This document shows positions 46,701-59,156 of a stretch of DNA of 64,000 bases, piece after piece. How positions within the stretch are numbered: position 1 is the stretch's first letter; every line of letters starts with the position of its first letter. The translations under genes and the position numbers were made by a program. The stretch is from Symsagittifera roscoffensis (lineage: Eukaryota > Xenacoelomorpha > Acoela > Convolutidae): assembly GCF_963678635.1 (NCBI RefSeq), contig NC_087063.1:81205574-81269573 (forward strand). Reading direction: 5' to 3'. The notes under the pieces were generated by a model. That model searched no databases and had not been told where the DNA came from. It worked only from the letters and a program-made list of their open reading frames with translations.

Positions 46701-48259
46701 GGCTGCAGGTTCAGACACTATTAGGAAGGGTCCTGAAAATTACAAACTTCAGCGACGGTCTTTGTGCAGAAAAAATTATACATTGTGGGATTGTACTGTT
46801 TTCATGGTAAAGAACGCCACTCAACGAGTAAGATTCCAAAAAATATATTTCAAATGACTACGTGACCAACCCTAGTGCTGAGATTTTTTCAGACTTTGTT
46901 TTTCTATTTGTTCACTGTCTCAACGTGTAACATATTGTAACATCTTGCCCTGACCGGTAATATTTTTGAATTACCAGACAATTATTTTCAGGTTTTTGAG
47001 GGTCAAAAGTCCTCAAAATCGGAAAACAGACACCGAGTACTAGCAATTGTATGAGCTGATCTGTAGACGCACACCCTCCTTTCTACAATATTTATGTGAA
47101 AACCGCAAAAAAAGAAAACTAGTACCAAAAAACTTTGAAACGAATTTTAAATGATCCTGTAGTGCAAAGTCCGACAAGGTACGCTGTAGCTGTGCTTTTG
47201 TTTATCCTCAGGTTTCTTCCGGGTAAGTTGGTGGAGTTCAACCGACCTTTTTATTTACCTAGCCTTTAGGCAAAAACAGCAAAACTACCGGCGCATATAG
47301 ATTTCTCAGTCGTATGCTATTCGTTCTAGGATATAGTTTCCTAAATTAAGCTCTTTGCAAAGTTGCCATTCCGATGCAAATTCGTAGTTCACCCTATAGC
47401 TTCAACAGGTTTTGCATTGTGAAGGTCTTGTTATTTGGAACGATGCCATCAATAAGTCGATAAGTTGACATCGAAGCTAATTATCATTCAGCTTAGCGAT
47501 TCGCGTATATAGTACAAGAAAAGCATCTGTGCAATTGTCTGCGGTCAGAAAACAGGAACCAAGAGTGTAGAAAATTTTAGTTGATACAGGCATCACTAAA
47601 CTCAATGAAGTATCAGATTTCATTTCCAAGCTTAAAGCTAAGGATCAGATTTTTGTCCAGAAGTACAGAGACAGAGAGCTTCATCAGCCCTTGTAGCTCA
47701 AACTAAAGTTTCTTCTCTTGCTTAAGCGCTGCAGCAGTAAGCTAGTTTTTCTCTATGTCAGCCAAAAAAAGCAAGCGTTTAACTTAGAGAACCGTAAAGC
47801 TGTCCACAATAAACTGAGGAAGCATGCTTTGAGACGGTAAGCTGATTGCGCTTACAAACAAATATTGTTGTGGTTTCGTTGATATGTTCAATTTGAAATT
47901 CAAAATTTTCTTATAAATTTCGTTTGTAATTTTTCGTGAGAATAAAAGAGTAAAATCAATAATTAAAATCACTGAAAACAAGGTTGAAGGTTGAAAAATT
48001 AATCAATTTTTTTCAAAAAAAAATTCAGTTCTCCAAAAACTCTTTAATAACTATTTGCACAATTTATTAAATGATTTTGGATCGGAATTAATTTCGAAGC
48101 TAAATAATTGATACGGCTGTGATTAGGAGTAAACTTTCCCTGGTAGACGCTGTTGAAATACACGAAGAACTGATTAAATTATCAGAAAAAAAAACAATTT
48201 TCCTAGCAAAGTAGTAGCACATCATAAGTTATGACTAAATACACTCTCTTACAGAAAGA

Positions 48260-49380
48260 ATATTCCGGATCCCCATGCACGTGTCAACTGCCATACAAGA
48301 GTTGCTTCGATACCGTGAGCATCTTGTCACATACGACGGAGTTATTATTTATAAAAGTCGAGTGATAATACTGCCATCGCTTCGGCAGAAAGCACCCACT
48401 TTTTGCAATCCACGACACATCAAGGTGTTTTCCAGGGGATATTGAGAGCCGAGGCATCCGCCTTTTGGCCTGGAATGATTCCAGTCATCACTTCTTAGAG
48501 GGAGAGAGGGATGCTCCACATGCAATAGAAATGCCCCATCCCAGCAGAAACCACCACCAACGTCGACCTTTCAACGTCTATACCCTTTTTAAAGTATAGT
48601 CTTCGATTGCTTCCGATATGGTGGACAACGCTACCTCGTGGTTGTAGACCGAAACAGTTATTGATCTTTGGTAGAGCGTTCCAACGGTGGTTCTAAAAAG
48701 TTTTTAACTTGCTTACGACAAATTTTTGTAATTTGTGATGTAAGCAACGAGCTATCGTCGGACGGATGCACGGAATTCACGTCACATGAAACTCAAACGT
48801 TCCCCAAAAGTTGAACAATTCCGCACCGCTTTTTGTCCGTGGCTTTTCAACACAGCATCTCTCGTGCAGAAATTGGCGTGAAAACTGTCAGACGATTCAT
48901 TCTGATAACTCCGATAGAAGCGGAAGCTTGGACACTGACAACTTCCATCGAGCAATGCTTCAGTTTCGTAATAAGCGAGAACGCACTACGCAGTTATCTC
49001 CCTCGATGCAGGCCAATTAGAGACATTCTTCTCATTCACCCTGGTAAGTACCAATCACAGAAAATTTGGCATGTAATCTTGGTACCATGAATTTCAGAAG
49101 GACTTGAAGATCCCACCAGTCATCTACAGCCGCTACGTGAAGGTGATAATGTCCGGATACAAAACCAAACCGGTCGAAAACCGACATAATGGCATGAGAC
49201 AGGTATTATTACTGAATTTCGCCAGTTTTACTCGTTCATAATAATAGTGACTGTTTGAGGTCGTGTAACTCTGCGCAATAGGAAGTTTCTGCGTAAGTTC
49301 CTTCCAGTTTTCTATGAGGCCACAGAGTTCAATGTGAGCACCCTTGACCAAGTGTCACGTTGGACGCACTGTCCGCAGGT
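48260..49380 (+). mobile_element. Ty3/Gypsy-type integrase relic
   Basis: Broken plus-strand frames keep the order of a Gypsy integrase. They run from an N-terminal YREHLVTYDGVIIYKSR segment (about 48,310-48,360) to the ERCSTCNRNAPSQ part of the HHCC zinc-binding domain (about 48,505-48,545). The core blocks follow: FDCFRYGGQRYLVVVDR (about 48,605-48,655), ELSSDGCTEF (about 48,750-48,780) and RAEIGVKTVRR (about 48,860-48,893), together giving a D-D-E triad. GDNVRIQNQTG (about 49,142-49,174) and GRVTLRNRKFLRK (about 49,259-49,297) are the C-terminal chromatin/GPF-like part. Many stops and frameshifts make it inactive. No flanking LTR pair could be delimited. Confidence 0.9.
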
Positions 49381-52300
49381 AAAGCGTTCAGCAATGTTAG
49401 TCCAGCCACTATCGGTGGTCCAGCTAAGTGCCCAGAAGAATCCTTTGGACGTCTGCGAGCGATCACAAGCTGCAACACAGTAAATCAGACCACTTCAAAA
49501 GGAAATCCCCATCAGCAGTGTTTTGGCCTCTGGAACATGCGAGTCAAACAGAGTCATGAGACAGAGACTGTTGTCCAGAGACTGGATTCCCCGTGCGCTC
49601 AAGTGTCTGGATTCCTACAATAAACTAGGTTTTTGCGAGGAAGTTGTTTGCACAAGTCCTCATCAGCGCATGGGTTTTATTTGAAACGTTCTTGCTAGTC
49701 AGTTTTTTGCAAAATGATTTGAGAGGGCTTACTGGACCTTCGGAACAAGTTTAAAACTAGTATTTATATTGAAATATGTTATTGATCAAATTAAATCTAT
49801 AAAAAAAATTTCTAAGTAACCAATCATGAGCCATAATTAACACTCAGAATTATATTTAACGCTGAAACTATTAATAGTTTCAGCAACTTAGAAGACAGTT
49901 GCTCTTCTTCAAGAAAGTTCCTCATATCTAACTCGCAAATACCAGTATACACTAGATCTATTGAGACTAGGAGATATAAGATTAAGATTAAAATTGGTAT
50001 TAGACTTAAATTTTGCACGAATCTATCCGGCTGAAAATAAGATAGCGTGGCGAACAGACGGTGTATGTTATCTGAATTTACTCGATGAGTAAGCCACCCT
50101 GGTCTTTAATGTCTTCAATTATTTTCTTATACCTTTGTCGTTGTTATATCTAATATGTTTTCAAATCATTTTAAATATTGCAATATTTGTTCTAGTAATG
50201 ATTTTCAGGATCTACTTAACAATCCCCCTATTGTATCTACTAAAAAAATCTCCATGAAAAGGGGTATTTTAAGTAGATCCTTTTGTCCTTCTAGTAATAG
50301 CTGATCTTTTTTTCTGTTTCAATTAGCTTCTTTTCAGCAAATTTTATTTCTGCGGCGGTGCCATTGGAACAATTTAAATGACTCAAAACGCAAACACGAC
50401 AAAACGCTTAAAATGTCTATGTGGTGGTCAAGAAAAGCTGAAAAAGTTTCTGACTGCAATCTAACAGAAGTCAGTGTTAAGAACAAAGGAAAACAGGTAA
50501 ATATTTACATCACCAGCGCTATCGCAATTCCCTTTTTAATTGATTGTTTTCTATAAAGAGGTCAAAATGACAGACAGTGTACTTGCAAAAGCAAAAACGA
50601 CCACTCCTTAGGGTTTAAGAAAAAATGTCTTTTTCTATTTCATAAGCAAGGCCTCTTCTCTCTTCTAAGCAATCGTTGATTATTTTATTCTGTGCATTTT
50701 GACACACATCTAGGAAAAATAGAAAAATATCTGAGCTTAGCAGCAAAACGGAGCTATGCGAAATGCACGATACCCTCCAACAACAGCCAGGAACGTCAAA
50801 CTACATGACAGAAAAGCAGAAGGAGTGCGCAAAATGGTTTTAGTTGTTGGCTACCAAGTCGAAAGATCTGACTGTACGAAAGGGAACTGAATGCAGCTTC
50901 TTTATGAAAACTTTGTTTTTGAAACTAACATTTCGATATATAGCCAACAGACGGTGAAAAAGAGCCAATGTACGCAAGGAAACAGGAAAAATACTTGGTC
51001 TTATATTATTTGGTTGAAAAAAAACGTATTGTTTTAATTTTATAGGAAAATATATGTCGTTAACGCTCTTTGAAAATTATCTCTTATTCAGTTTTTTCCG
51101 CTGGGATATTGAAAAATTAAAAACTCTTATTCTAACTAGACGTCGTTCTTTGTACCACTTAATTATTAGGAATGAAGTCAAGACACTTATTTGGATCATG
51201 ATGACTTTATTTTTTACTTGTTTTGATGATTTTTTGGATCAACTGCACTTGCGCTTGCTTAGATTATTTCAATAAAAATTGCAAATAGCAGATTTTGTCA
51301 GCAGATTTAGATCTGTCAGCAAATAGTAGATATAATCAGCTTAAAACTTTTTCAAACTCAACCAATGACTTGAAATTTTTTCTCAAATAAATCGATGAGT
51401 CACTATTTCAAACAAGCCTATCCTCTCACAAAGCTAGTAAGTTCAGCCAATAAATGATTTTCATATTTGACCTCTAGTCAATTCAACAGTGTTATCAAAA
51501 CAAAACTCCCTGCACTTGTTGGTGTGCCTCTGACGCTTGAGCTTGCGTGTTCCCGCCAGACAGTGTTGTGATGATATATCGGTCATTTTTCAGCAAATGT
51601 GTTTTACTGAGGCTCAAAAAAGATGCTTAAAACTTATTGTCATAAAACAAAAGCCTAGTTTACGTCTGGTTTTTGAGATTTAATTTGACGGAAAAAATTT
51701 TTTAGGCTTAAATTTGTATAATAATTCTAATTTGATCTTATCAGCATCAATTGAAAACTTTTGTTGTTTTCTTTTTGTCTGACCATGTTGGAGAATTAAT
51801 TTTTTTCAATATTCAGACTGTTTAAAAATTTGGTGTTTCTTGCACATTTTTAATGAATTAGAAAATCAAATCAGAAGCAAACAGTAAATTTTCTTTTTTT
51901 CAACTTACAAATTTCAATCTCGAGCAGTTCGTCACAACTGCAGTTCGTTAGTTACGTTTTCTTATAATTACGTTTTAACTATGTTTTGGTTACGTTACTT
52001 TGATTCTCAAAAATGAACATTTTTTGTCACTACAGTTTGTTTCGACTAATTATTGTAATTTTTTCCAAATCACAGGGTGTGAAACCTATGCTGGAAGCTC
52101 TCAAATTATAGAAACTACTAATTTTTGGAAAAATGGATGGTTTAATAAAAAGCTTGTTACCTTTACTGAATTTTTGTTGAGTTTGCTACCAGGGAAAGAA
52201 CTAAACCACCTGAACAACCTGCATGCTCTAAATATGCAGAAATTGCGCTAGATTGGAAAAAACGAAGAGTGGTAGTCGTATAACACTACGTTCGTACGTT

Positions 52301-54538
52301 CGATTAAATTTCCAATTAAAATTTTTAAAGAACGAGAGAAGTTTCAAGACGCATAGAGACACAGTTTAAAATAGTTGACTTTAGAAAAACTCAAAAACGA
52401 CTGCAAGAAGTGTATTTTGTGAAGTTAAAATTACTTCAAACACAATTAAAGTTTTGAAATTTTTTTTTCCAAATAAAGCAATACACCGTTTAGTTAATTG
52501 ATCTCGAATCAAATTAGCAGTGTTTTCAAGAAAAAACTCTGAAGTTGTTAGTACTTTTCCAAAGCTTGAGCTAGCATTTCACCGCGATTCGGTAAAAACA
52601 GTTAAGATAATGATTCTGTGTTCTCATTTATGACCATTAAGTTTTCAATAATACAATAAACTTTCTTTATGACAAAAAATCACTCCTTGTGCGGTTTTTA
52701 AGTTTTCTTTTGCATGGAAGTTTATTCAGAAAAACCTTTTTTTATTTACAAAATTAGTAAGAGAAAAATTTTTAAAACAAAAAGAATCAAATTTAATCTT
52801 TTGAAAGAAATTGTTTTTTTGTCGTAAGCTTGTCTGGGACTTTTCAAACCTTTAAAATAGTAAACGTTACAAAAGCGCATATTAGTAGGTCAACTTCGAT
52901 TAAAAACCACTAAACAAATTATATTCAATGTTTGAATATACAAGAACTGCTTGAAACAAAACTACATTCAAAAAATGAAAAGGTTAAAACTTTTCCAACA
53001 TAAATAACACAGCTCAATTTCTACACATAATGGTTATCACAAATCGAAGAATTTTGTTAGAAATACTATTTAAACAACCAAATATTTGTTTATTTTTCTG
53101 TACTTTTAAATCGGTTTTTCCTGTAACCTCGTTAAAATTGCGGTGAAATTTTTGACGGCGAGTGGAGAAGGATTCACATCAAAACAGAATGTTTTTCAAA
53201 CATTTTCGTACAATTTTTGTTACAGTTTCAAGAAAGTTCTGGACACATTTATAATGAGGTTGGCCACTGTTTTTTCCTTCCCTGAAAAAAAAGAATCATC
53301 AATATCATCAGAACATTAATGTAGGACGCAGTAATTCTTTTTATTGCAAGAGTTTCGTTGTCTATTGCATCTTACATCTCTTTTTTTTCTTAATCTCCAT
53401 GTGTTTTAATTCTTTTCTTTCAATCAACTTTGTGTTTTTACAGCCCGCTTCTTATATGTTTCAAACCATCGAATCTTAATAATTTTACTTGATGAAAATA
53501 CCTTGTTTTTTACCAAACAGTTTTTTTCAGTAATCAAAATCAAACAACTTGTCAGGTAAAAAAAGTAGTTTCAATTGAAACTCACTTTGAAAACGGCATT
53601 TGTACTTTCAATGGACTATCAGATAACTAAAAATTTGGAAATCGATGATTTTTGTAAAATTTAATGCTGTGTCTCTCAAAGCGAATAAGTCAAAATAATT
53701 GTGGCGAGTACAATTTTGAGCAGTTTTGTTTTAATTTTGGATCGTATCCGTTGATAAATTTTACAGAGTTTGCTCTTTTCAATTTGAGCATATCAATTGA
53801 TTGCGTTCAATCGCTTGTTTTTTGTATGAACATGTTGGAGAAAGTATATTTTGGCTACTCGGCGTGTTTAACTTCCTCTTTTTTGTTAAATAGAGAATCA
53901 GTTTGGAAAAAAAGCAGACTATTTACAACTTACAACTTAGAATGTTCACACTGGAGTTCTTCGCAAAAACACAATTTAATGTGTTAATTACCAAATTTTA
54001 TCCTCCTACCCTGCTTCCCGCTCACTCCACTAGCGCTAGTTTAGAAAACTTCTCACAGCAAATTTTTTTGCGATGCGTTGGCAAGGAAATCATGATATAG
54101 TGGATAGACTAACGCAAGGTTAAGGTTTCAATGGAAAAATTATCGAAATATGTACCAATCCATTTCATTTTTCGAAAAAAAACAGTTAGTGCATCTGCTG
54201 CAAACGAAAATCAATGGAACCTCAAGTCTCAGCTTCTTTGATTGTTTCTTTTTCTGATTTTAAAAAGTTTAAAAAAAAACAAAAGGATTCACCCATTGAA
54301 AAGTACCTACAAAAATTAAATCCAGTATTCGAAGGCAGATTTTTTTTCTAGTTTAACCTGTTGAGACCGCAAGAGCCTTTGTAAGTTGTACTTTTGACAG
54401 ACAAAACTTGCGAAGGATATCTAAACCTAACTATAGCCCGATTAAAGTACTTCAAATATTTATTGAATGAAATTTTAATTTTTTGGTCTGCACTGAAGTT
54501 TTCCGGTATGTATTAACAATAAATTTGCAATAGGAGTT
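49381..54538. other. AT-rich region, no gene recognised
   Basis: 49,381-49,680 may still be Gypsy-derived. Beyond that no coding block was recognised. There is a small hairpin at 50,207-50,283. Two diverged copies of an approximately 90-bp block occur at 51,480-51,560 and 52,510-52,595 (AGTGTTNTCAANANAAAACTC, then CTTGAGCT). Open frames such as 53,664-53,987 carry no recognisable family signal. Confidence 0.5.
50207..50283. repeat. Hairpin (short inverted repeat)
   Basis: AGGATCTACTTAACAATCCC (about 50,208-50,227) pairs with GGGGTATTTTAAGTAGATCC (50,261-50,280). The loop is about 33 nt. Flanking TAGTAAT occurs on both sides (about 50,193 and 50,293), which could be a target duplication of a tiny MITE. 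Confidence 0.6.
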
Positions 54539-54544
54539 TTTATT
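54539..54544 (-). terminator. Poly(A) signal AATAAA of the HEPN-NB-ARC gene
   Basis: The minus strand reads AATAAA 35 bp past the stop codon at 54,580-54,582, the usual spacing for a compact 3' UTR. The exact motif and position support this as the end of the transcript. Confidence 0.6.
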
Positions 54545-54579
54545 GAAATCAGGTCCCTGAATTATATGATTCAATCATG

Positions 54580-55380
54580 CTAGGAATCAAGTAAGTCCTT
54601 CTCTGACATATCAACTCTTTCATACCATGAGTGGCTGTCCATATGATAATCAGTCAACAATTTTTTTGCCTCTGCCAGCTTCTCCAGTGCCTTTTCTTTG
54701 TCAGAAAAGCAGTTCGACCAGTTCATCAGGACTAGAGCATTGCCAGCAGGAGAAATTGTGTTTGCTTTGTTCATGTTGTACGCTTTTTCGTAGAAGTTGG
54801 CAGCCTTTTGTTTTCCATTTTCTAACTTGATAACCAAATCTGCGAAATCTTTGAATGCGATCGCTGTTTCGCCATGACTGCCTAATAAACAGTTTAGCTC
54901 ATTGACACCTTCTTCCGCTCGTTCGACAATTTTTTTTAATTTGTCCTCATTCTTTTTGTCCTCAAGTATTTCGTCTTGAAACTTGGATCTTAGAACTCGT
55001 TGTTTCTCAACTTTAACGATTTTTTCTATTGTTTCTTTTTGTTTTTCATCCAGCCCGCATATTTCTGATTGCCATTCAGAAAGCTCCCGAAGCGACTCAT
55101 TCCAGAATTCTATACTCGGTTTTTCCTCCCACTCGAACTTTTTCTCCCATTTTATACCGCGTAAAGGTTTTTGTACCATCTGCTGAACAAAGCGACCCTT
55201 TGAGAAGCTCAAATAAGCTCGACAAAATCGCGAAAGTTTGTGCCGTTGTAGTAACTCAGACGCTTCTTCATGTATTTCGGATGCTCGGCTGTTCAAATCT
55301 TTGATAAAACGGACTTGATGTGATATAAAACACATACACATCATAGCATGTGAAAAGTATTCAATTCTGATGAAATACTC
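54580..55380 (-). CDS. HEPN-NB-ARC-TPR gene, exon 2 (helical sensor/TPR-like C-terminus)
   Basis: The exon begins after acceptor aaaaagcttgcag in phase 0 and runs 266 codons to a stop at 54,580-54,582. Exon 1 offers a phase-0 donor (TTGAAG|gtcgag), so both parts join in frame. The sequence is almost all helix-forming and charged. Residues of about 100-165 of this exon (EKQKETIEKIVKVEKQR and on) look like a coiled coil. The end contains TPR-like helix pairs: AIAFKDFADLVIKLENGKQK, then AANFYEKAYNMNKAN, then ALVLMNWSNCFSDKEKALEK. C-terminal TPR or other helical repeats are the usual ligand-sensing part of STAND proteins. It could also be a separate gene, but the lack of an ATG at its start and the matching splice phase argue against that. 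Confidence 0.75.
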   Translation of the reverse strand, partial: EYFIRIEYFSHAMMCMCFISHQVRFIKDLNSRASEIHEEASELLQRHKLSRFCRAYLSFSKGRFVQQMVQKPLRGIKWEKKFEWEEKPSIEFWNESLRELSEWQSEICGLDEKQKETIEKIVKVEKQRVLRSKFQDEILEDKKNEDKLKKIVERAEEGVNELNCLLGSHGETAIAFKDFADLVIKLENGKQKAANFYEKAYNMNKANTISPAGNALVLMNWSNCFSDKEKALEKLAEAKKLLTDYHMDSHSWYERVDMSEKDLLDS

Positions 55381-56744
55381 CTGCAAGCTTTTTGCAAAGT
55401 CGCGTTGGAATTTTCTATTTTCAGCTATTGCGCCTAAGAACCAGAGAGAAGCGAGCAGCCAGTATACCCCAAGGAGGTTCGAGTTGTCGAGCCTTACTGA
55501 GTGTTTTTGTGTGTAATAGATTAAAGTTTTCGGTTCAAACTTCAGAGGCAGAGGAACAACTCGTCGCGAGGATCGAAAATAGCTTTATATCTATTGATAT
55601 TACATGCTGATACATCTCGTGATGAGGAAAAAGTATTTAGTTGAACTTTGATATTAAACCAATTACTCGCATCGAACACAAACAACTTAAACGTAAACAA
55701 AAAGACTCGAAAGTCAAGGCAAGGTGTTGGATCTCCTACTGCCGCTGGAGGCAACATAAAACGTTTTTGCTTTAACTTTGATAAATTAATAGAGAAACAA
55801 AGCAAAAAAAAACCTATTTTTTTCATCTCACGGCACGATTTTTTCTGTAAATCTGTATGTATTTTGTTCCTCATATCCTAATAGTAGGACCTGACTTGCC
55901 TCAAGTAGGAAATGAGTTGCCTCAATTTATTTTGGAGCAGTTTCATTCGCTGCTTATGCGTGTTATCAGAACGTAGTACATTGCTCATTGACTATCTTAA
56001 ATTGGCCCAAATAGCACATTTCAAACCTCCATAGTTTTTGCTCACAAAGAAACTTGAGCTCTCGGCAATATTAAACTGGATTATCATCCGCTGTGGAAAA
56101 ATCCTTTAGTTAACCCCAAGAATAAATATTTCTTTTTTTTCGAAAGTTGAAGCAATAAGACTGCTCATTTTCCGAGGCGAGGTCATGAATGATCCGACTG
56201 TCTTTTTAGTGATATCGAAAAGTTTGAATTTTGAGCTGACAGTATCAAAAATAAGTATTTAATCGTGTTATTACGACCAACCAGCTTGCAATAGTTTAGA
56301 TAGAATTGTTTCGGATCGACTGTAGGGCCAAGTTAAAATAGTGGTGAGCGCGTTCCTATAGCAAACACAAAGTTCCACAGATCTATCCCACGTTCTTTTT
56401 AAAACTGTTCTAAACAAAAAGCACCCCTATCATATCTAGTCCTCATTTTCGTCGAAAAAACGGAAAATCAACATAAATTTATCAAGGCGGCGCCCTGAAT
56501 GATCCGATCGACTGCATTTCAAGTTTTATTGATTAGTTCGCTTTAAAAATTGATGAAAGGTAGAAAAATTAAAAGATTTTAAGAAATGATTTCCTAAAAT
56601 TTCTCATTTTAAGGTAAAAAAGGATAAATTTAGCTTGAAGTAACGTAAAAACAAAATTTTGTTTTGATTAAATTCTGAGCTTTGTTAAATTGACGCTCAT
56701 GTTTTTGATAAATTGCGGCTTCCGACGAATTGTTTTCTCTCGAC
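55381..56744. other. Single intron of the HEPN-NB-ARC gene, with repeat relic
   Basis: The 1,364-bp intron is bounded by gtcgag and ttgcag. 55,940-56,170 is a diverged single-arm copy of the long inverted-repeat family (TTATGCGTGTTATCAGAACG, AATTGGCCCAAAT, and a CGAAAGTTGAAGCAATAAGA end). GGCGAGGTCATGAATGATCC near 56,180-56,199 recurs loosely at 56,489-56,508. Open frames on the plus strand are shadows. Confidence 0.6.
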
Positions 56745-58409
56745 CTTCAAGAGCTCATGGTAGTTATCTATGTCGCCGAGAATTGTTTCGATCGCTCCGT
56801 TAAACCCACCCTTTTTAGTTAACTGATCTTGAGTAATTTCCATTAGTTTCGAATAATATACAACGAAATATAAATATTTCGCTTCCTTGAATCTTTCTGA
56901 ACACTTCTTTTGAGTGTATTCTTGAATGTACGGGTGCATGTAGTATTTCTGGTTGTTAGAGTTGTAGTGAATCAAACTCAAATCAGCCAATTGCTGAATA
57001 TCTGTCACTGCAGAGGCATCTTTAGTATTGGCTAATTGTTGAAATATCCACTTCAAGGCAGACTTGTTGATGGTTTTAGGGAAAACACTGGCGCTTTGCA
57101 TGAAAAGCTGCAAGTCTTGTGACAGCGATTTAAAAGACCAGCTGAGAACATCGTCGATTCTTTCCTCATAGGTTGTGCTGAGTTTTATGTCCGCTATCTC
57201 GCCCATTCTGATAGGCGGTCGGTTCTTGGCATTGAGTCGCGACCCGAGCAAGTTCATTAAGAGTGGAATTTGATCAGATGCAAGAACTGCCTCTTCTAAA
57301 ATATTAGCATCAATATTTTTAGTATTCTCGCTGAACCATGCCGAAACATCATCTCTGGACTTGATCCGGTCTAGAGCAATAATTGTACTCGAAAAAGTAT
57401 CCACGCCTGTCATCCAATTCCTGGAAGTACAAATAAACTTGATGTTTCGCTTGGTTGGACACAGACGGGTAATTAAGTTCTCCAGAATTTTTTTAGACTT
57501 CAGCTGGTTAAAACCATCGATATTATCCAAAATGATGAAAAGCTTTGCGTACTTTGGAAAGCTGTTGACATAGCCTTCAAGAATTACAAATGCGTCATTA
57601 GGCGATTGGCTAACAGCTTCGCGGATCTTGTCGAAGTGCTTTCCGATAACACTGCTTATTTCATTTTCCAGTTCCAAAACACTTTGTTCAGTTTTGATGT
57701 TTTTGAATTCTTTCATAGACACAAACAGACCAATGATCGATGGATCCGCGGTTTGGGCTTCTGCAAATTTCTCAGCTAACGAGGTCTTGCCTATTCCTGC
57801 TGGGCCTGTTACCAAAACCACTTGCGATTTATTCAAACACTCCTCGAGTTCTCTCAGTTCTTCAACTCTTCCGGCTATTTTGGGAACATGACGTATATTA
57901 CCGGTAGGAAGGTCTTCTGAGAAGTATTTTTTCTCTTCAACGTCCTTCTTTATCTTCTCAAAGTTTAGATTGGGGTAATTCTTTTGGAAAAATTCAATTT
58001 CACATAAGAGCATGGAAATTTTTTTAGAATGTTCTTCGGCTGAAATAGAGACCGCCACATCGTGTGCCACTAGGTTTCTGAGGTTTCTCAGTCTTTTAAC
58101 ACTCTCGTTTTTACGCGGGTTAGTGTCAAACTTTTCTATCAGACAAGCGAGAAAAGTCGTGTCTAATTCTTCAAGGCGTGGTGTTCTGTTAATGTGACTT
58201 TGTAATTGTTTGAATTTTTTTGCTTGAGGACAATTATCAATAAACACTTTTGTTTCATCAACGCATACGAATTCTTCCCAAGTTTCTCCGCGCAATTTTA
58301 GAATGCCGTCCATCAAGAGCTGTGAAATATCATCCGCGACACTTTTGGTTAAACCGGTCAAAAATATGTCTTTATCACGCCCAATGCCTTCAAGAGTTGA
58401 TGAATTCAT
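56745..58409 (-). CDS. HEPN-NB-ARC STAND NTPase, exon 1
   Basis: Exon 1 has 555 codons from ATG 58,409. The frame opens upstream to a TTG at 58,478, but the TATA box at 58,486-58,495 puts transcription start near 58,460, so the ATG is chosen. Residues 1-150 are all-helical with RNLVAH at 111-116. This is the Rx4H motif with a polar second residue that marks HEPN RNases. Residues 178-500 form an NB-ARC/STAND NTPase: GRVEEL 180-185, Walker A GPAGIGKT 202-209, Walker B FIILDNID 291-298, sensor-type CTSR 327-330, GxP-like QIPLLM 380-385, winged-helix SVFP 441-444 and MHD-like MHPYIQEY 491-498. This is the animal immune-receptor-like plan of effector, switch and sensor. RNase activity and immune function are inferred, and no named orthologue is claimed. 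Confidence 0.9.
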
Positions 58410-58485
58410 AATCCTCTGGTTTAAAAATGTAAACAAATTACAACGAAAGTAAACTAGAGGCACATTTGGTAAGCGCAAAAGAGAT

Positions 58486-58495
58486 TATTTATATA
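58486..58495 (-). promoter_or_regulatory. TATA box of the HEPN-NB-ARC gene
   Basis: The minus strand reads TATATAAATA, ending 77 bp before the ATG at 58,409. A start about 30 bp downstream would give a 5' UTR of about 50 nt. The stretch tttacatttttaaaccag just before the ATG also resembles a splice acceptor, so a short 5' intron or trans-spliced leader cannot be excluded. Confidence 0.5.
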
Positions 58496-59156
58496 TAACG
58501 CAGTTAATATCACTAAAAGCTGGATTAGTTTTTAAACCCGCACCGAGCGCCCATGGATTCTAATCGATTATAAGGGATTCCTGAGACAAAAAAAAATTCA
58601 TTATAATAAATTAAAGATGTAAATTTCAGAAAGCGAAATCAACAATATAGCCATTACAATCGATTATTTTTCAAAAAATCTTTATAATCCATAATAATCA
58701 ATTAAAATCCATTTTATTTGTAGAATTAAATTCGATTAATTTTGCAAAATGTATTTTGCAAAATAAATTTGCAAAATGTACGCCCCGTCTTTTACTAAAT
58801 TTCATGTCTCAACGTAACCCTCTCAAGTTTTTTCACCTCCTCCCCAACTAAAGAGAGATGCACATAGCAAAAGTCATATCATCAGAATGTTAGGTCCACA
58901 AACTCGCCTCTGGGACCTGGCCAAAAGAGAACAAAAACTAGTTGAAGTTTCATCAAATTTTTCACAGAAAAACTTGAATGGAGAGCTCTAGGACTTTTAA
59001 TTCACAAAATTTTGGCTCTGGAGAACTTTTTGTTCACAACAAAAATTTGTCTTTTGATAAATTTTCGACGAGTGTTAAATGCAAGGAAATCAAAAAGTAA
59101 TTGAGGAACACATTTTTGCCGTATGCAAAACAAAAGTTTTGCCAAAAAGATACCCT
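58496..59156. other. Intergenic, AT-palindrome repeats
   Basis: TAATCGATTATAA-type motifs occur from 58,556 to 58,750. The rest shows no gene. Confidence 0.5.

Noticed and set aside
54070-54120. Possible tRNA-like stretch (TAGTGGATAGACTAACGC)
   Set aside because: It could not be folded into a cloverleaf with a TPsiC arm, so only a superficial resemblance.
57361-58197. Plus-strand open frames opposite exon 1 of the HEPN-NB-ARC gene
   Set aside because: Shadows of the coding strand. The minus frame carries all recognisable motifs.
58410-58478. Upstream TTG start adding 23 residues to the HEPN-NB-ARC protein
   Set aside because: No ATG, and the segment would lie almost at the predicted transcription start given the TATA box at 58,486-58,495.
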